A DNA stretch of 64,000 nucleotides from assembly GCA_021186555.1 (NCBI GenBank), contig JAJKFL010000014.1, forward strand, positions 23,567,033-23,631,032, written 5' to 3'. Under the pieces are notes generated by a model that was not told where the DNA came from, searched no databases, and worked only from the letters and a program-made list of their open reading frames with translations. The stretch is from Reticulitermes speratus (lineage: Eukaryota; Arthropoda; Insecta; Blattodea; Rhinotermitidae). Below, piece after piece: positions 1 to 9,854 of the stretch (its first letter is position 1; each line of letters begins with the position of its first letter). The position numbers were made by a program, and so were the translations under genes.

Positions 1-518
1 CCCGTTTTCAGCTTCTTTCTGTTCCTTACTCAATCATTCTTTACATCTTTCTCTTTCTTTCCTTTTTATTTTTTCCTCTTTTACAACTCTGAAAAAGAAA
101 GTGTTAACAAAGGAGTCAAGGTAGTGCAGATATGCTTTTTGTTTTGACCCTGCTTTTCACTTTCTTGTTACTGCGTCGCAATTTGGTGTCTGCAAGACTT
201 CCACATCATTTATAATTTTTGCTAGGAATCTGTTCATTATTTCCCAAGTTTGTTGTTTCACCACATCTTCCAATTAGGCTACTGGCTACATAACGAACAA
301 ACAAAGAAATCTTCATGCAGCAATGTTCTCTGTGAGTAGCTGGTATTCCCTCAGCTACTCAGAAAATTTACCTTCTTTTAGGGAAGCCGAAGATTTCTTA
401 CAGCCTTGAAGTGTTGCGTATTCCGTGTATCTGTAATTCAATATTTAGTAACCACCAACAAAATACACATCATGTAAATGCAGCTATGCATTACCATATG
501 TCACACATTCTCCAGCAC
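1..518. other. AT-rich sequence without a recognised feature
   Basis: Starts in a pyrimidine-rich stretch (TTTCT/TTCTT runs up to about position 85). No sustained reading frame and no repeat shared with the rest of the window was seen. Confidence 0.5.
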
Positions 519-546
519 GTTTCGGTTCTAACTGAACCATCGTCTG
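519..546 (-). ncRNA. Hammerhead-core-like hairpin motif
   Basis: On the minus strand it reads CAGACGA, T, GGTTC, a 5-nt loop, GAACC, GAAAC. The five-base-pair hairpin is perfect and the GAAAC box is exact. The heptamer differs from the hammerhead CTGATGA at two places. The outer stem is weak, so this is a degenerate member of the motif series described in the findings rather than a likely active ribozyme. Confidence 0.35.
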
Positions 547-686
547 GGAGATTACAATTTCAAGGGAAGTGAAGCATCAAAGAATTCTACTTATATGTAC
601 ATTCATCGATGTTTTTATATGATACATTATATCAAATGCAAGTTGTATTGAACACAAGTAGACCAGGCTCAATGTTTCGCAGTTTA

Positions 687-689
<3 letters not shown>

Positions 690-722
<33 letters not shown>
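690..722. repeat. (TA)n microsatellite
   Basis: About 16 uninterrupted TA units. Confidence 0.95.
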
Positions 723-724
<2 letters not shown>

Positions 725-1312
725 CAAGTGTTAAAAGTAAAAACTGGTTGTAATCTTTGACAGTCTGGGATATTATTTGTAAAGTATTCGCAGTATTATA
801 GTTAAAAATCTATATACTTACATATTGGTTGCACTTTTAAAAATTGAAAGGTATTTTGCCTTCAAATATCTACATTAAATTAATGTTGTCGTTGAATACT
901 GCAAAAGCAATTTGCTCATCTAGTGATGCGTGAAGTGACAGAAGTATCGAGACAAAGCCAACACAAGTTACATTTTGCAGAATATATGATATTAAGTACT
1001 AGGTATGTACATTTACCTACTAAGTGTATTTTGTCTATGGTTAGTAAACATTCATTGTATTATTTCCAAGACCCCGCCTTTGGACCCACCCTGCAGCCAG
1101 AACCTCACTCTGTTTCTTCAACACAAGTTTAATCCCGCCATGCTATCCACAGCTACACATTCGAAGCGATCTTTACTGTTAGGTTTTACGATTAAAATTT
1201 TGCAGGAAATTCTCCTCTTTTCGTGTGTTCTGCATGTCCTGCTCACCTCAACGTCCTGTGTTTGTTAACCCTAGTAATAACTTATGTAGTAAAGAGTATA
1301 GATTGTGAATAT

Positions 1313-1450
1313 GCCTCAGGATAGGGAGAGGTGAATGCGTTAATGAACCTTCGGGTTCCACAAAATACGGGGAATTTCTTGACTAGCTGAGGACCTGTTA
1401 GCTTCTCAAGGAGGACTCTGCTCCATGGAGTTAGTTAGTTAGTTAGTTAG
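1313..1450 (+). mobile_element. 5'-truncated LINE 3' end with target-site duplication
   Basis: Only about 138 bp of a non-LTR retrotransposon is present. The first 45 bases translate like the last residues of the family's ORF (…VNALMNLRVP). The 3' UTR typical of this family follows (GGGAATTTCTTGACTAGCTG, then CTCTGCTCCATGGAG), and the copy ends in five TTAG units. A 10-bp direct repeat AGATTGTGAA flanks it at 1300-1309 and 1454-1463, as expected for target-primed reverse transcription. The short length, intact tail and clear TSD mark a dead-on-arrival insertion that is younger than most LINE pieces here. Confidence 0.8.
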
Positions 1451-1464
1451 TACAGATTGTGAAG

Positions 1465-2055
1465 ATTCTCATTGTGCATGTTTTTCACCCGCCTATTCTC
1501 CCATCTGTTCGCCTTAAATATATACTTCAGCACCCTGTTATGAAACACTCTCAATCTTTATTCCCTTAGAGTGGAATACAAAATGTTATGGTCATGCAAA
1601 ACCAATTATTAACCGAAGCCTTTGTATACACTTTTTGCTAAACGATGTTTACCCAGTGTTCTGAGCATCAACCACTTTCTTTTAAAGTCGAAGCAACTGA
1701 AGTCATTACATCTGAACCATTGTGATAGAGATGGAATCAAGGCAGGGAAAGATGACGTAGCTGCCGTCGCCGCAAAATATAAGCACGCCGATAAAACACA
1801 ACTGCCGCAACATTCAAAACTCTGCATTTTACCGCACAGATTATGCGATGCGTGCGGTTCCCGCAATAAACAGTGATTATTTCCATAAGCAGTGTTTATA
1901 ATGGTGACTGGCTTTGTTCTCTGTGACGTAGAAAGTAAAGGTTTGTATATAATTTAGACGAGTATCGGTCTCCAAAGAGTTAAATTAAAATGCTTCGCTG
2001 ACCATTCTGACTGTGAAACGCACGCGAACTGCGACCGAAGCGAGAGACATAAGGC
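1465..2055. other. Unassigned sequence
   Basis: Overlapping open frames of about 84 codons lie on both strands at 1609-1876, in a locally GC-richer patch. Neither has a recognisable domain, so I do not call a gene. Confidence 0.4.
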
Positions 2056-2216
2056 TGCGGGCACACTAACCGACTAGGTTAGTCAACTGGAATCGAGCCT
2101 GAGACACCAAGGTGTTGCACGGGCACATCCTCAGCCTCTTTGGAATTAACTCCATGAGTGTAGTGTGACAGATGCAGACAGGAGATGTAGGCCTATATAC
2201 AACAAGCGTGCCCGCA
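2056..2216. mobile_element. Possible short inverted-repeat element
   Basis: TGCGGGCAC at 2056-2064 is matched in inverted orientation by GTGCCCGCA at 2208-2216, and similarity extends a few bases inward. The 161-bp size suits a MITE. No convincing target duplication is visible, so this could be chance. Confidence 0.25.
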
Positions 2217-3809
2217 TTTGCAGTATTTTAGGGCACTTGACTAGACTGTACTCAGTTTTTGGTACTGCCTGTAGCCCAGTTGCGTGATTGTTAACTGGTT
2301 ACAAAGTGTAATTACCGTAAAATTTTCCGTCGCAATTTTTATTTTTTGTTTCTACAAAATTTCGGTAGGCACCGAAATGCTTCTTTTCGCTTCTGCATAT
2401 TGTATAGGTTTAATTAGATTCTCTTTCCTTGTATAGAATAAAGTTCTAATTTCTTTTATTGATATCGGGTCCTTTTAAGTAGTTGACGTTCTGTCAGCAA
2501 CTCGAACTTATATATGTTGTGCAATGAAAATGTTTTGTTGGTCATTTTACATTTTCTGAGTTGTATTTCATATACATAACATTTGAGAAGCTGGCTTTGC
2601 TTCCTTCATCAGGTAGACTCCATTTGTAGAACCCAATAGACCGCGCTAAACACTCTTTCCTTACAGTCAGTGCAATGCATGCAACAGGATAAGTTTGCCG
2701 TATTGTCTGCAGGCCTGCATAATGCCAGCCTTCGATAGTGTATGTACAAAACATACCTCAGGAAATGGAAAATGCCTAACATAATATTCGCAGGCTGAAT
2801 CATCATTTGTCACAGATCTTTAGGGAATCGATGTTAAATAAAAAAAACTGTACATAAACCTTTCAGGCTGAATGCTGCGCATCTCGTCGGTTCACTTTTT
2901 CTGTACGCTTTAATTCCAGTTGTACGGATCAGAAATATTATATTCTAATTCCAGACACTTTTCTTCGTTACAGCCATGCCACTATCTGAATTTATAAAGT
3001 GGGAAAATAAAATCAATGCAATGCTTAATATGAGCAGCGTTGCTTTGTGGGTGACTGTACATAAATGATGGCCTACAATTCGCGCCTTGTCCACTTGGTA
3101 GCAGGCATCACCGAGAGCGGGCAACTCTGTGTATATAACAGGGAAGTATCTCGGTTGCTTGGGCGTGGCAGCGTTTGTGTGTAATGAACTCATACAAAGC
3201 TGACACGTGCCCTGACATGTAAATTACAATATTACACACCATCAACTGTTTACATACTCATTAACAATCTTGTCTGGGCGAGTAGATTTAGAGCCGGGAT
3301 CTGTTGTGAGAAATGTGGATGCTCCTACTACCTGCTTCCGTTCTGATAAATTTAGATGGGATTTAGGGTGATTAATATTTTATCTAGATATTTACTTTCT
3401 TACTCGAAGGAACAGACCACTGGAGAACTTTATAGCTTGTCATTTTGGCAAGAAATTCTATGGTTTGTGTGGACCTTGAAGATTTATTTATATTAAAATG
3501 GATGCCAGCGGACGCTATCGGAAGCCAGGTCAATCACGTGTACACTCCCCTTAAAACTAATTCTGTTTGTTGCTTGTTAAGTGGCGGTATCGGTAACTGA
3601 CATGAAGTATCGAATTTTAGGGTAACTGGTAAATTTGAAGGGTTGTTTAGGAAGCGGCTGTGACTAAACTGAGTCTACTGACATCTGCGTGCAGAAACGG
3701 AGGAATAATATGAAGAACCTGAGCTATTATCCAATGAGTGGTCCGATGTTTGAGCGAGGAACTTACCCAATACGAATTGCCTTTCTACGGCATCTACTCG
3801 ACCCGTTAT
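2217..3809. other. Unassigned sequence
   Basis: Frames of 60-82 codons only, none recognisable. No repeat shared with other parts of the window was seen. Confidence 0.4.
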
Positions 3810-3822
3810 TTCCTGTAGGGTA

Positions 3823-4104
3823 AAAAGATAAAGTTCTCCCTACAACAGGCCACGAAGGCCCAGAGGGGGAGTAGAGGTATAGCTCTACTCTTTCTTTAAC
3901 CTCGGCGCTAGATGAAGGTGGGTGGTCAACTCCACGCTCCGGCCGCTTTACCCCCGGGAAAGAGACCCGGTACCCATTGTATAGGAGGCTGGGTGGGTCC
4001 CAGTACCGGTCTGGACAGCAGCAAAAAATCCCGCCCCCACCGGGATTCGATCCTCGGACCGTCCAGCCCGTAGCCAGCCTGTACCGACTACGCTATCCCG
4101 GCCC
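3823..4104 (-). mobile_element. SINE-2 copy, full length, with 13-bp TSD
   Basis: A tRNA-derived SINE read on the minus strand. The tRNA-like head lies at the high-coordinate end: GGCCGGGATAGCGTAGTC resembles an A box and GGATCGAATCCCGG resembles a B box. The body contains the CCCGGGGGTAAAGCGGCCGG block and a CTACCTCTACTCC-type stretch. It ends with CAACAGGCCACGAAGGC (sense TGGCCTGTTG) and a short T/A-rich tail. TTCCTGTAGGGTA flanks the copy at 3810-3822 and 4105-4117. This is the best-bounded member of the group. It is an RNA polymerase III-type transcription unit mobilised by a partner LINE. Confidence 0.85.
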
Positions 4105-4117
4105 TTCCTGTAGGGTA

Positions 4118-5120
4118 CATTTTAATATTATCCAACATTAATGTGATGTGCAGTAAATCATTTAGGTGTTTTCCCGCGTTTTTATACTGAAACATTTTAT
4201 TCGAGGAATGAGGTTCTGTGTTTTGTAGAAAGGTTTGTACATTTCAAAATAAACGGATTTTACGAAACGCACTTCAGTCTACGTGCGTGAGGTACAACTG
4301 TATAATTTTTCTTATATTGTATTTAGAAACAAATGTTTAGATGTTTTGTGTTGACACTGAACGTAGTTTGTTTTCCACTGTCCTCTTATCATTCATCTTG
4401 TTTTTTATTCTGCTTTTATTTCACTACGGTTGGTATTTTTATGTGAAATATTTCTGAGAGAGTGCTGAATGCTATTGTGTTGATGTTATGGCCTGACTTG
4501 TCGACTGTTATAGTTTAGTTATAGGAGAATGTGATGGAGGAGTGAAGATGGGAAAAGCAATGTGATGGGCGAGAGAAGGAGGTAGGAAATGCATACAACA
4601 CTTTGATCGGAAAACTCTCAAGATTTAAGACAACGCTGGAAATCTAGGAGAATTTTGTGGTTTTATTTGCGGTTTATTTAACAACGCTGTCAATAATGCA
4701 AACTGTAAGAGTCGAATGATTGGATGATGGTGAATAATATAATGGAAAGGTGGTGGAAGAAGGCGGTCGTAGTCTAATTTCAGGTACTGTGCCGGCAATT
4801 ATCAGTAGGGACTGAGGAAACCGGAGAAAGTCTCAGTCAGGACAGTCTGTGCCACGGCCAAGATACAGATAGCGTACCGTCCCAATAAAAGTCCTTACCT
4901 CTTGTTTCGTATCTAGGGGTATTTTGGATGACAGGATAATATTAATGTGGATCTTAAAGAAACGGTGAATCCGGGTGAGCATTCGTTTCATTTGGCTTAG
5001 GATTGGTTAAAACAATCTACTTTATATTATACTATACATTATCCTATATACTATATATTACTTTGTGAGCTCTCCCAAAAACTGTATGCTTTTCCCTTCT
5101 ATTGTGTGTGTTTATATTAT
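4118..5120. other. Unassigned sequence with a doubtful LINE scrap
   Basis: Mostly AT-rich. At 4935-4970 the words GGATAATATTAATGTGGATCTTAAAGA resemble the 'DNINVDLKE' part of the LINE ORF found elsewhere here, but too little remains to call it. Confidence 0.3.
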
Positions 5121-5124
5121 ACGC

Positions 5125-5149
5125 CTGATGATTGTCGAACGACCAAAAC
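5125..5149 (+). ncRNA. Hammerhead-core-like hairpin motif
   Basis: Exact CTGATGA (5125-5131), two T, GTCG / CGAC four-base-pair hairpin (5134-5137 with 5140-5143), then CAAAAC in place of GAAAC. Along with 31929 it is one of two motifs in the window with the exact heptamer. A complete outer stem and cleavage site could not be drawn convincingly. Confidence 0.35.
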
Positions 5150-5282
5150 ATTTAGTGTAAGAATAATTAGTGAATACAGGTTGTTTGAACGGAACATATA
5201 TATAGCAGTTTGTTTTATTCTATGCTCACAAAAGAATGGTTCTTATTAAATTTAGGATTATTTTCCATTAGCGGACTTCAGC

Positions 5283-5385
5283 GAACACGAACTCCGTAAA
5301 ATTCAGGCAATTCCTTGACTGGCTGAGGGCTTGTTACTTATCAGGTTATCAAGTAAGATTCTGTTTCATGGAGCTGGTCACTTTA
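5283..5385 (+). mobile_element. LINE 3' UTR remnant
   Basis: Aligns by eye with the 3' tail at 1350-1430: AATTCAGGCAATTCCTTGAC, TGGCTGAGGGC, then GATTCTGTTTCATGGAGCTGG. The coding part is missing. The terminal TTAG repeat is lost. Older than the 1313 copy. Confidence 0.6.
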
Positions 5386-5684
5386 ATATAAGGCATTAAA
5401 AGATGAAACAAACCTGAAGAATGTTATTAATACGTTTGCAAGAATGTAATTGATGCTGTTATGCAAATGGGTACTGCGTGGCTCGGTTGTGTATAGTGTA
5501 CTTCGTTAAAGCCCATATCAGATAAGTATAAAGGTCTGTGACAATTATTGTTATTAAATTAACAAATGTATTGCAATTTTTTCGCTGTCGTTGTTGTCTT
5601 AAAGTTTCAGGCCTCTGCTTCCGTCCTCCAATTTCGCAGTGCTCTGCTGGATCCAGTCATTTGAGTTCTAATCCTTTTCCAATT

Positions 5685-5925
5685 TCCAATGGCGCAACAG
5701 CCCCTAGTGGGCCAGGACCTCCTCATTATCGAGGCTTCACGATCACACTCAGACACACCACAATCGGTAGGACTCCTCTTTACGAGTGATCAGCCCGAAG
5801 CAGAGACCTCTACCTGACAACACACAACACTCGCAAGAGACAGACATTCATGCTCCCGGCGGGATTCGAACCCACAATTCCAGCAAGCGAACGCCCGCAG
5901 ACCCCTATATCGCGCCCTGATCGGC
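5685..5925 (-). mobile_element. SINE-1 copy
   Basis: tRNA-derived SINE on the minus strand. The tRNA-like head is at the high end (…GATCGGC, with the B box as GGGATTCGAACCC on the plus strand), then the GTCTCTTGCGAGTGTTGTGTGTTGTCAGGTAG body. It ends in CCCACTAGGGGCTGTTGCGCCATTGG. The head resembles the class II tRNA (Leu-type) A box TGGCCGNGCGGTCTAAGGCG. The tRNA part is decayed here, with the A box largely unrecognisable. Confidence 0.8.
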
Positions 5926-6284
5926 GCGTCGCTTGAGAAGGTATTATTAGCTTAAGGTATCCCTTAATAGGTTCCAAAACGGTAAATTTACCGAAGACAA
6001 TAAATTAGGAATTTCGACCAAAAGCATGTTTAACAAGCAATGAGCTATCAAAGTTAAAACAATGTGATGAAATAATCTACATTGTGTAAATCATATTACT
6101 GGTTTGTAGGCATTCAAATGTTTCGTGTTTTGAGCATTCCGAAATATTTCAGGGTAGGGTAAATACATACTGTATACAGCGTAAGCGAAATAAAGGTGGC
6201 CTAGCAGCCTGAGATTATTAAAAATTCAAGCTAAAACTAAGGCGTTCTACGCGTCACTGTACACAATTTTGAGATTTGGTATAG
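5926..6284. other. Unassigned sequence
   Basis: AT-rich, no open frame above 60 codons and no repeat recognised. Confidence 0.4.
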
Positions 6285-7510
6285 TTGTACGTTGGTCGTA
6301 CAACTGTTGCGGATATAACTAGTTAAAACAGAGTGTTAGAGCTGATGTCTTGTAAATGTAGGTTCGACACTTCAGGACGTGAGGACCCGCCTTCTACTCA
6401 TTGTGAGGTTATGATATGGCTGGTTATCGGTCAGTGAAGGTAGCATTAATAGGTGGGTGCAACGTAGTCGAACTCGAACCACGGAAAGAGGAGAGTGGTT
6501 TGAAACGGCCATATCGAGGCCAGGATGCCCGTCCTAGGTCGGAAGACTGAAATATTTATTAAATGAAGCTTCGCTGATTTAATTGCTTCTCCAGCTTTGA
6601 TATGCTTCAGACAAATCCAGTTGTTCAGGGCACTTAGTGGGGGTACAGGTTCACGCACTCCTTTTTTATGTCTTCTGGGATTTGGATCAAATGTACTTGT
6701 GAACGCATCAAAGGAATGGGGGTTTGGAAGCTCCTACTGTGTTTGGTCTCAATGATACAATCTGTGCTACTGGCGCCGACATATCCCTATCGACTTCTGC
6801 CTCCGTTGGATTGACAAAGTGAGTGTTTATTGCAACTTATCCTGGCGTATTGAGTCCATTCTGAAAGCCGCGCGGTACAACCGGTTTAATCAGAGCGGTA
6901 AATGCGGAACATTTTGCTAGAGATTGTAAGTTACGTTCTCGTCAAATGCTGATTTCAAGTACCGATTATACCTCTCTCCACGCCATTCGTTCAGTCCTTA
7001 TGGACGATAAAAAGTCACCAGTGTAGAATCCTTTTGGTCATAGGATCTGACGGCGGCTAGCTGATCTTGGAGGACTGGTCCATCCCTATGGAAACTCATA
7101 AGTTCCAAAATAAGACTTTCCTACCCTCCTGCCATATTATGACTTAACGGCCATCTTACAGTGAAACCCTAAGTACCCTAAGGAAGGCTGAGTATGCTGA
7201 AGAAGTATTTCGTATGCGTAACAACTGCTGGAGATGAATTGAACGACATCGTGACTCACTATGATGCAATGGCATATCCAAACGTATTGGTAATGCCGTT
7301 TTTCCTGGATCACGATGTAGCTGAGATGTTGATTGTCTTTATTTCTAAAATTGGTATCATTCAAAAGCGTTCATGTGTTTGGCGCGACCTGACACGTGAC
7401 CCTATAAATCATCAATGACAAAATTTAGTGGCAACCTGAAATAAAAATTAAAAATTTAAGAGTAAAATAAGGGTGTGGTAAGAATATTATAATCTGTTGG
7501 GGTATACCTT
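6285..7510. repeat. Tandem duplication, copy 1
   Basis: About 1.2 kb that recurs, diverged, immediately downstream (7515-8735 and on into 8880). Shared landmarks in the same order: GCTGATGTCTTGTAAATGTAGG (near 6340; 7570 in copy 2), GAACCACGGAAAGAGGAGA (6475; 7725), CTTTGATATG (6597; 7865), GCTCCTACTGTGTTTGGTC (6730; 8019), TTATGGACGATAAAAAGTCACC (7000; 8335), AGACTTTCC (7112; 8465), AAATCATCAATGACAAAATTT (7405; 8808). The right edge (7420-7510) carries weak similarity to the LINE ORF end. No protein domain was recognised in either copy; a 74-codon frame at 7194-7418 is not open in copy 2. Confidence 0.75.
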
Positions 7511-7514
7511 TCTA

Positions 7515-8735
7515 GTAGTCGTTTGTTCCGAATATAAACTTAGGCCTCAACTGATAGTCGTCTAGAGTCTGATGTCTTGTAAAAATGTAGGTTGACACTG
7601 ATGTCGGAGGAACGTGCTGTCTTAACCGTCCAGTTGTTCGAGTTATGTTAGGTAGACGCTGAAGTTATTCGGGGAAGGAAGTAAGTCATTTATGTAGGTG
7701 GGCTGCAAGAAATGTAATCAATTAGAACCACGGAAAGAGGAGAAGAATTAGCTCTTGTGAAACGGTCCAACTGAGGACCAGGATGACCCCGACCTTAAGT
7801 GTGGAAAAGTACTGAAAATATTTTATCTAAATGAACTCATGTGACTTTAATTTGCTTTCCCCAGTCTTTGATATGTTCAGACCTGTGGCTGTTATCAGAC
7901 AGTGGTGGGGGTTACTGCAGATTCACGCATCTCACCCTTGTATTCTGTCTCTCTTCTGGAGATTGGTCCAGCTATGGTACTTGCTGACGCTGCAAAGGGA
8001 AGGGGGTTTGCGAAGGAGCTCCGTACTGTTTGGTCTCAAGTGGTCATTGTGAAGACTGGCCGGCCGGCCATTCTCTCTTCCCTTCTGCCTCCAAGCTTGG
8101 TTGACAATAGATGCTGCTTTTATTGAAACTAAACCTCCCAGTAGTGCAATGATGGCGAGTTCTGAACCCAGCCATGCTGCCTGCTATCAATACCTGGATA
8201 TTAATCACGAGCCGTGATGGCGGTAGTAGTGCTAGGGGATTGTATAAGTCGAACCATTTTCTTCGTGCAAATGCTATTCAAGTACCTTATATACCCCTCT
8301 CTCTCTTACCCATTCTATAGTTCTAGTCCTATATATGTACGATAAAAAATGTCACCGTGTAGAATCCATTGTTGGTGCATATAAAGGAGTGATGATGGTG
8401 GGTAGAAGAGACAGAGAGGATGGTTCCATCGCCAAGGAAACATCATCATTGTTCGCCAAACAATAGACTTTCCTCACCCTACCTGACGTTTCTCAATACC
8501 GGCCCCTCTTACCATCAAACCCTACTAACCACGTTTGATGTACAGGCTGATATGACATGCAAAGAAGTAATTTGGTTATGCAGTAACAACAGTGCTGAGA
8601 ATAGAAAGCGCCAGTATCGATACCTACCGTGTTGTGCATGGACGATGACCAAGAGCGTTATTGGTGAATGCCGTTCTATATTCCTGTCACCGACTGTAGC
8701 GAGATCTTGTGTGTGATTGTCTGACTTTATATTTA
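7515..8735. repeat. Tandem duplication, copy 2
   Basis: Diverged second copy of the 6285-7510 unit, offset by about 1.23-1.35 kb because several short insertions make it longer, for example near 8380-8420 and 8100-8220. Many indels separate the copies, so the duplication is old. Frames of 73-98 codons occur here but are not conserved between copies, which argues against coding function. Copy 2 runs directly into a LINE remnant. Confidence 0.75.
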
Positions 8736-9060
8736 AAATATGCTGGGATAGGATTACAAGATTCATATGATTGCGGCTTTTGCGTACGAGGCACCCCAAA
8801 TATAAAATTCATCAATGGACAAAATTTTAGTAGGAAAACCTGAATTAAAAAAAAAATTCTTGGAAGACGTGCATAAGCGTAGCTGGAAGGATAATATTAA
8901 AATGAATTAGGATGTGTGGATATAGACTGGGTTAACATGGCTCAGGACGGTGTCAAGTTGCGGAGTGTTGTCGTGGAGAGCACGTTACTCGCTACAAATT
9001 TGTGTTTCCCGCAAGGTCTTGGGGAATGTCCGAGCAGTTCTTATGTGGGTCGAAGCCGAA
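8736..9060 (+). mobile_element. LINE ORF C-terminal remnant
   Basis: Translations in shifting frames recover the family's C-terminal blocks: ILVGKPE near 8830, LGRRA just after, the 'NIKMN' region near 8895, and VNMAQDGVKLRSVVVE at about 8930-8985. The last corresponds to the family's 'INLAQDRDRWRALV' region. Several frameshifts and stops make it a fossil. A shorter trace of the same LINE is visible at the end of tandem copy 1, so the LINE may have been part of the duplicated unit. Confidence 0.65.
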
Positions 9061-9089
9061 GTTGTGAACTCTAGCTTCACTGGGGGATT

Positions 9090-9576
9090 CATGAGTCGAG
9101 AGAAAATAATGTAATATATATATACACAGATATAGAATATATTATTTAATCTTTTGTCAGTTATAGAGAATTTTATGTTTACTGTATTAACTATAAATTT
9201 AAAAGAAAATTGTCTAAGCAGTAAAACTGCATCTTCTACGATTTTCGTACGCGAAGTTTTACTTCAGAATATTAATGTTCTGCACTGTACGCTGCAACGT
9301 AACCTTTCGAAATGACACTAAAATAAAGTCTATGGAAAAAGTCAATTTCAGTGCCACCCGTAGGTTTAAATAAATTACAGACCAGCCATTGGACACTTTC
9401 TGTTCAATTTAATCTCTTACTTTTATAACCTACTTATACCTATATGTATCATACTATGCTATCATACCATTCCTTCTGTCTTTCTAGTGACCTCTCCTTA
9501 ATTTATTTACCTGAACAATATATGATGAGGAGTGGCTATATATTGTAAGGAGCCTCATTACGTAATTCTCATTTCA
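9090..9576. other. AT-rich unassigned sequence
   Basis: Contains a TATA-rich stretch at 9111-9140. No reading frame or repeat recognised. Confidence 0.4.
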
Positions 9577-9587
9577 TATTTAGAGAT

Positions 9588-9843
9588 TTTTCCATTGCGC
9601 AACAGCCCCTACTGGGACAGGGCCTCCTCATTATCGAGGCTTCACTATCACACTCAGACACACCACTCTCGGTAGGACTCCCCTGGACGGGTGATGAGTC
9701 CGACGCAGAGACCTCTACCTGACAACACAAACACTCACAAGAGGCAGACATCCACGGCCCCGCGCATGATTCGAACCCGCAATCCCAGCAAGCGAGAGGC
9801 CGCAGACCCACGCCTTAGACCGCGCGTCCACTGGGATCGGCTC
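9588..9843 (-). mobile_element. SINE-1 copy with 11-bp TSD
   Basis: Full-length minus-strand copy. The tRNA-like head is complete (A box region near 9812-9835, B box as GATTCGAACCCGC at 9768-9780), then the GTCTCTGCGTCGGACTCATC body and the AGGGGCTGTTGCGCAATGGA end. TATTTAGAGAT flanks it at 9577-9587 and 9844-9854. The old-style end (AACAGCCCC on the plus strand) groups it with the 5685 and 17891 copies. Confidence 0.9.
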
Positions 9844-9854
9844 TATTTAGAGAT

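Noticed and set aside
4920-4980. LINE fragment
   Set aside because: Only one short word resembles the ORF (DNINVDLKE-like) with no neighbouring blocks or tail.
6285-8735. Pair of long terminal repeats of an LTR element
   Set aside because: The two copies are nearly adjacent, with no internal region, no TG…CA ends and no primer-binding site seen. Tandem duplication is the simpler reading.
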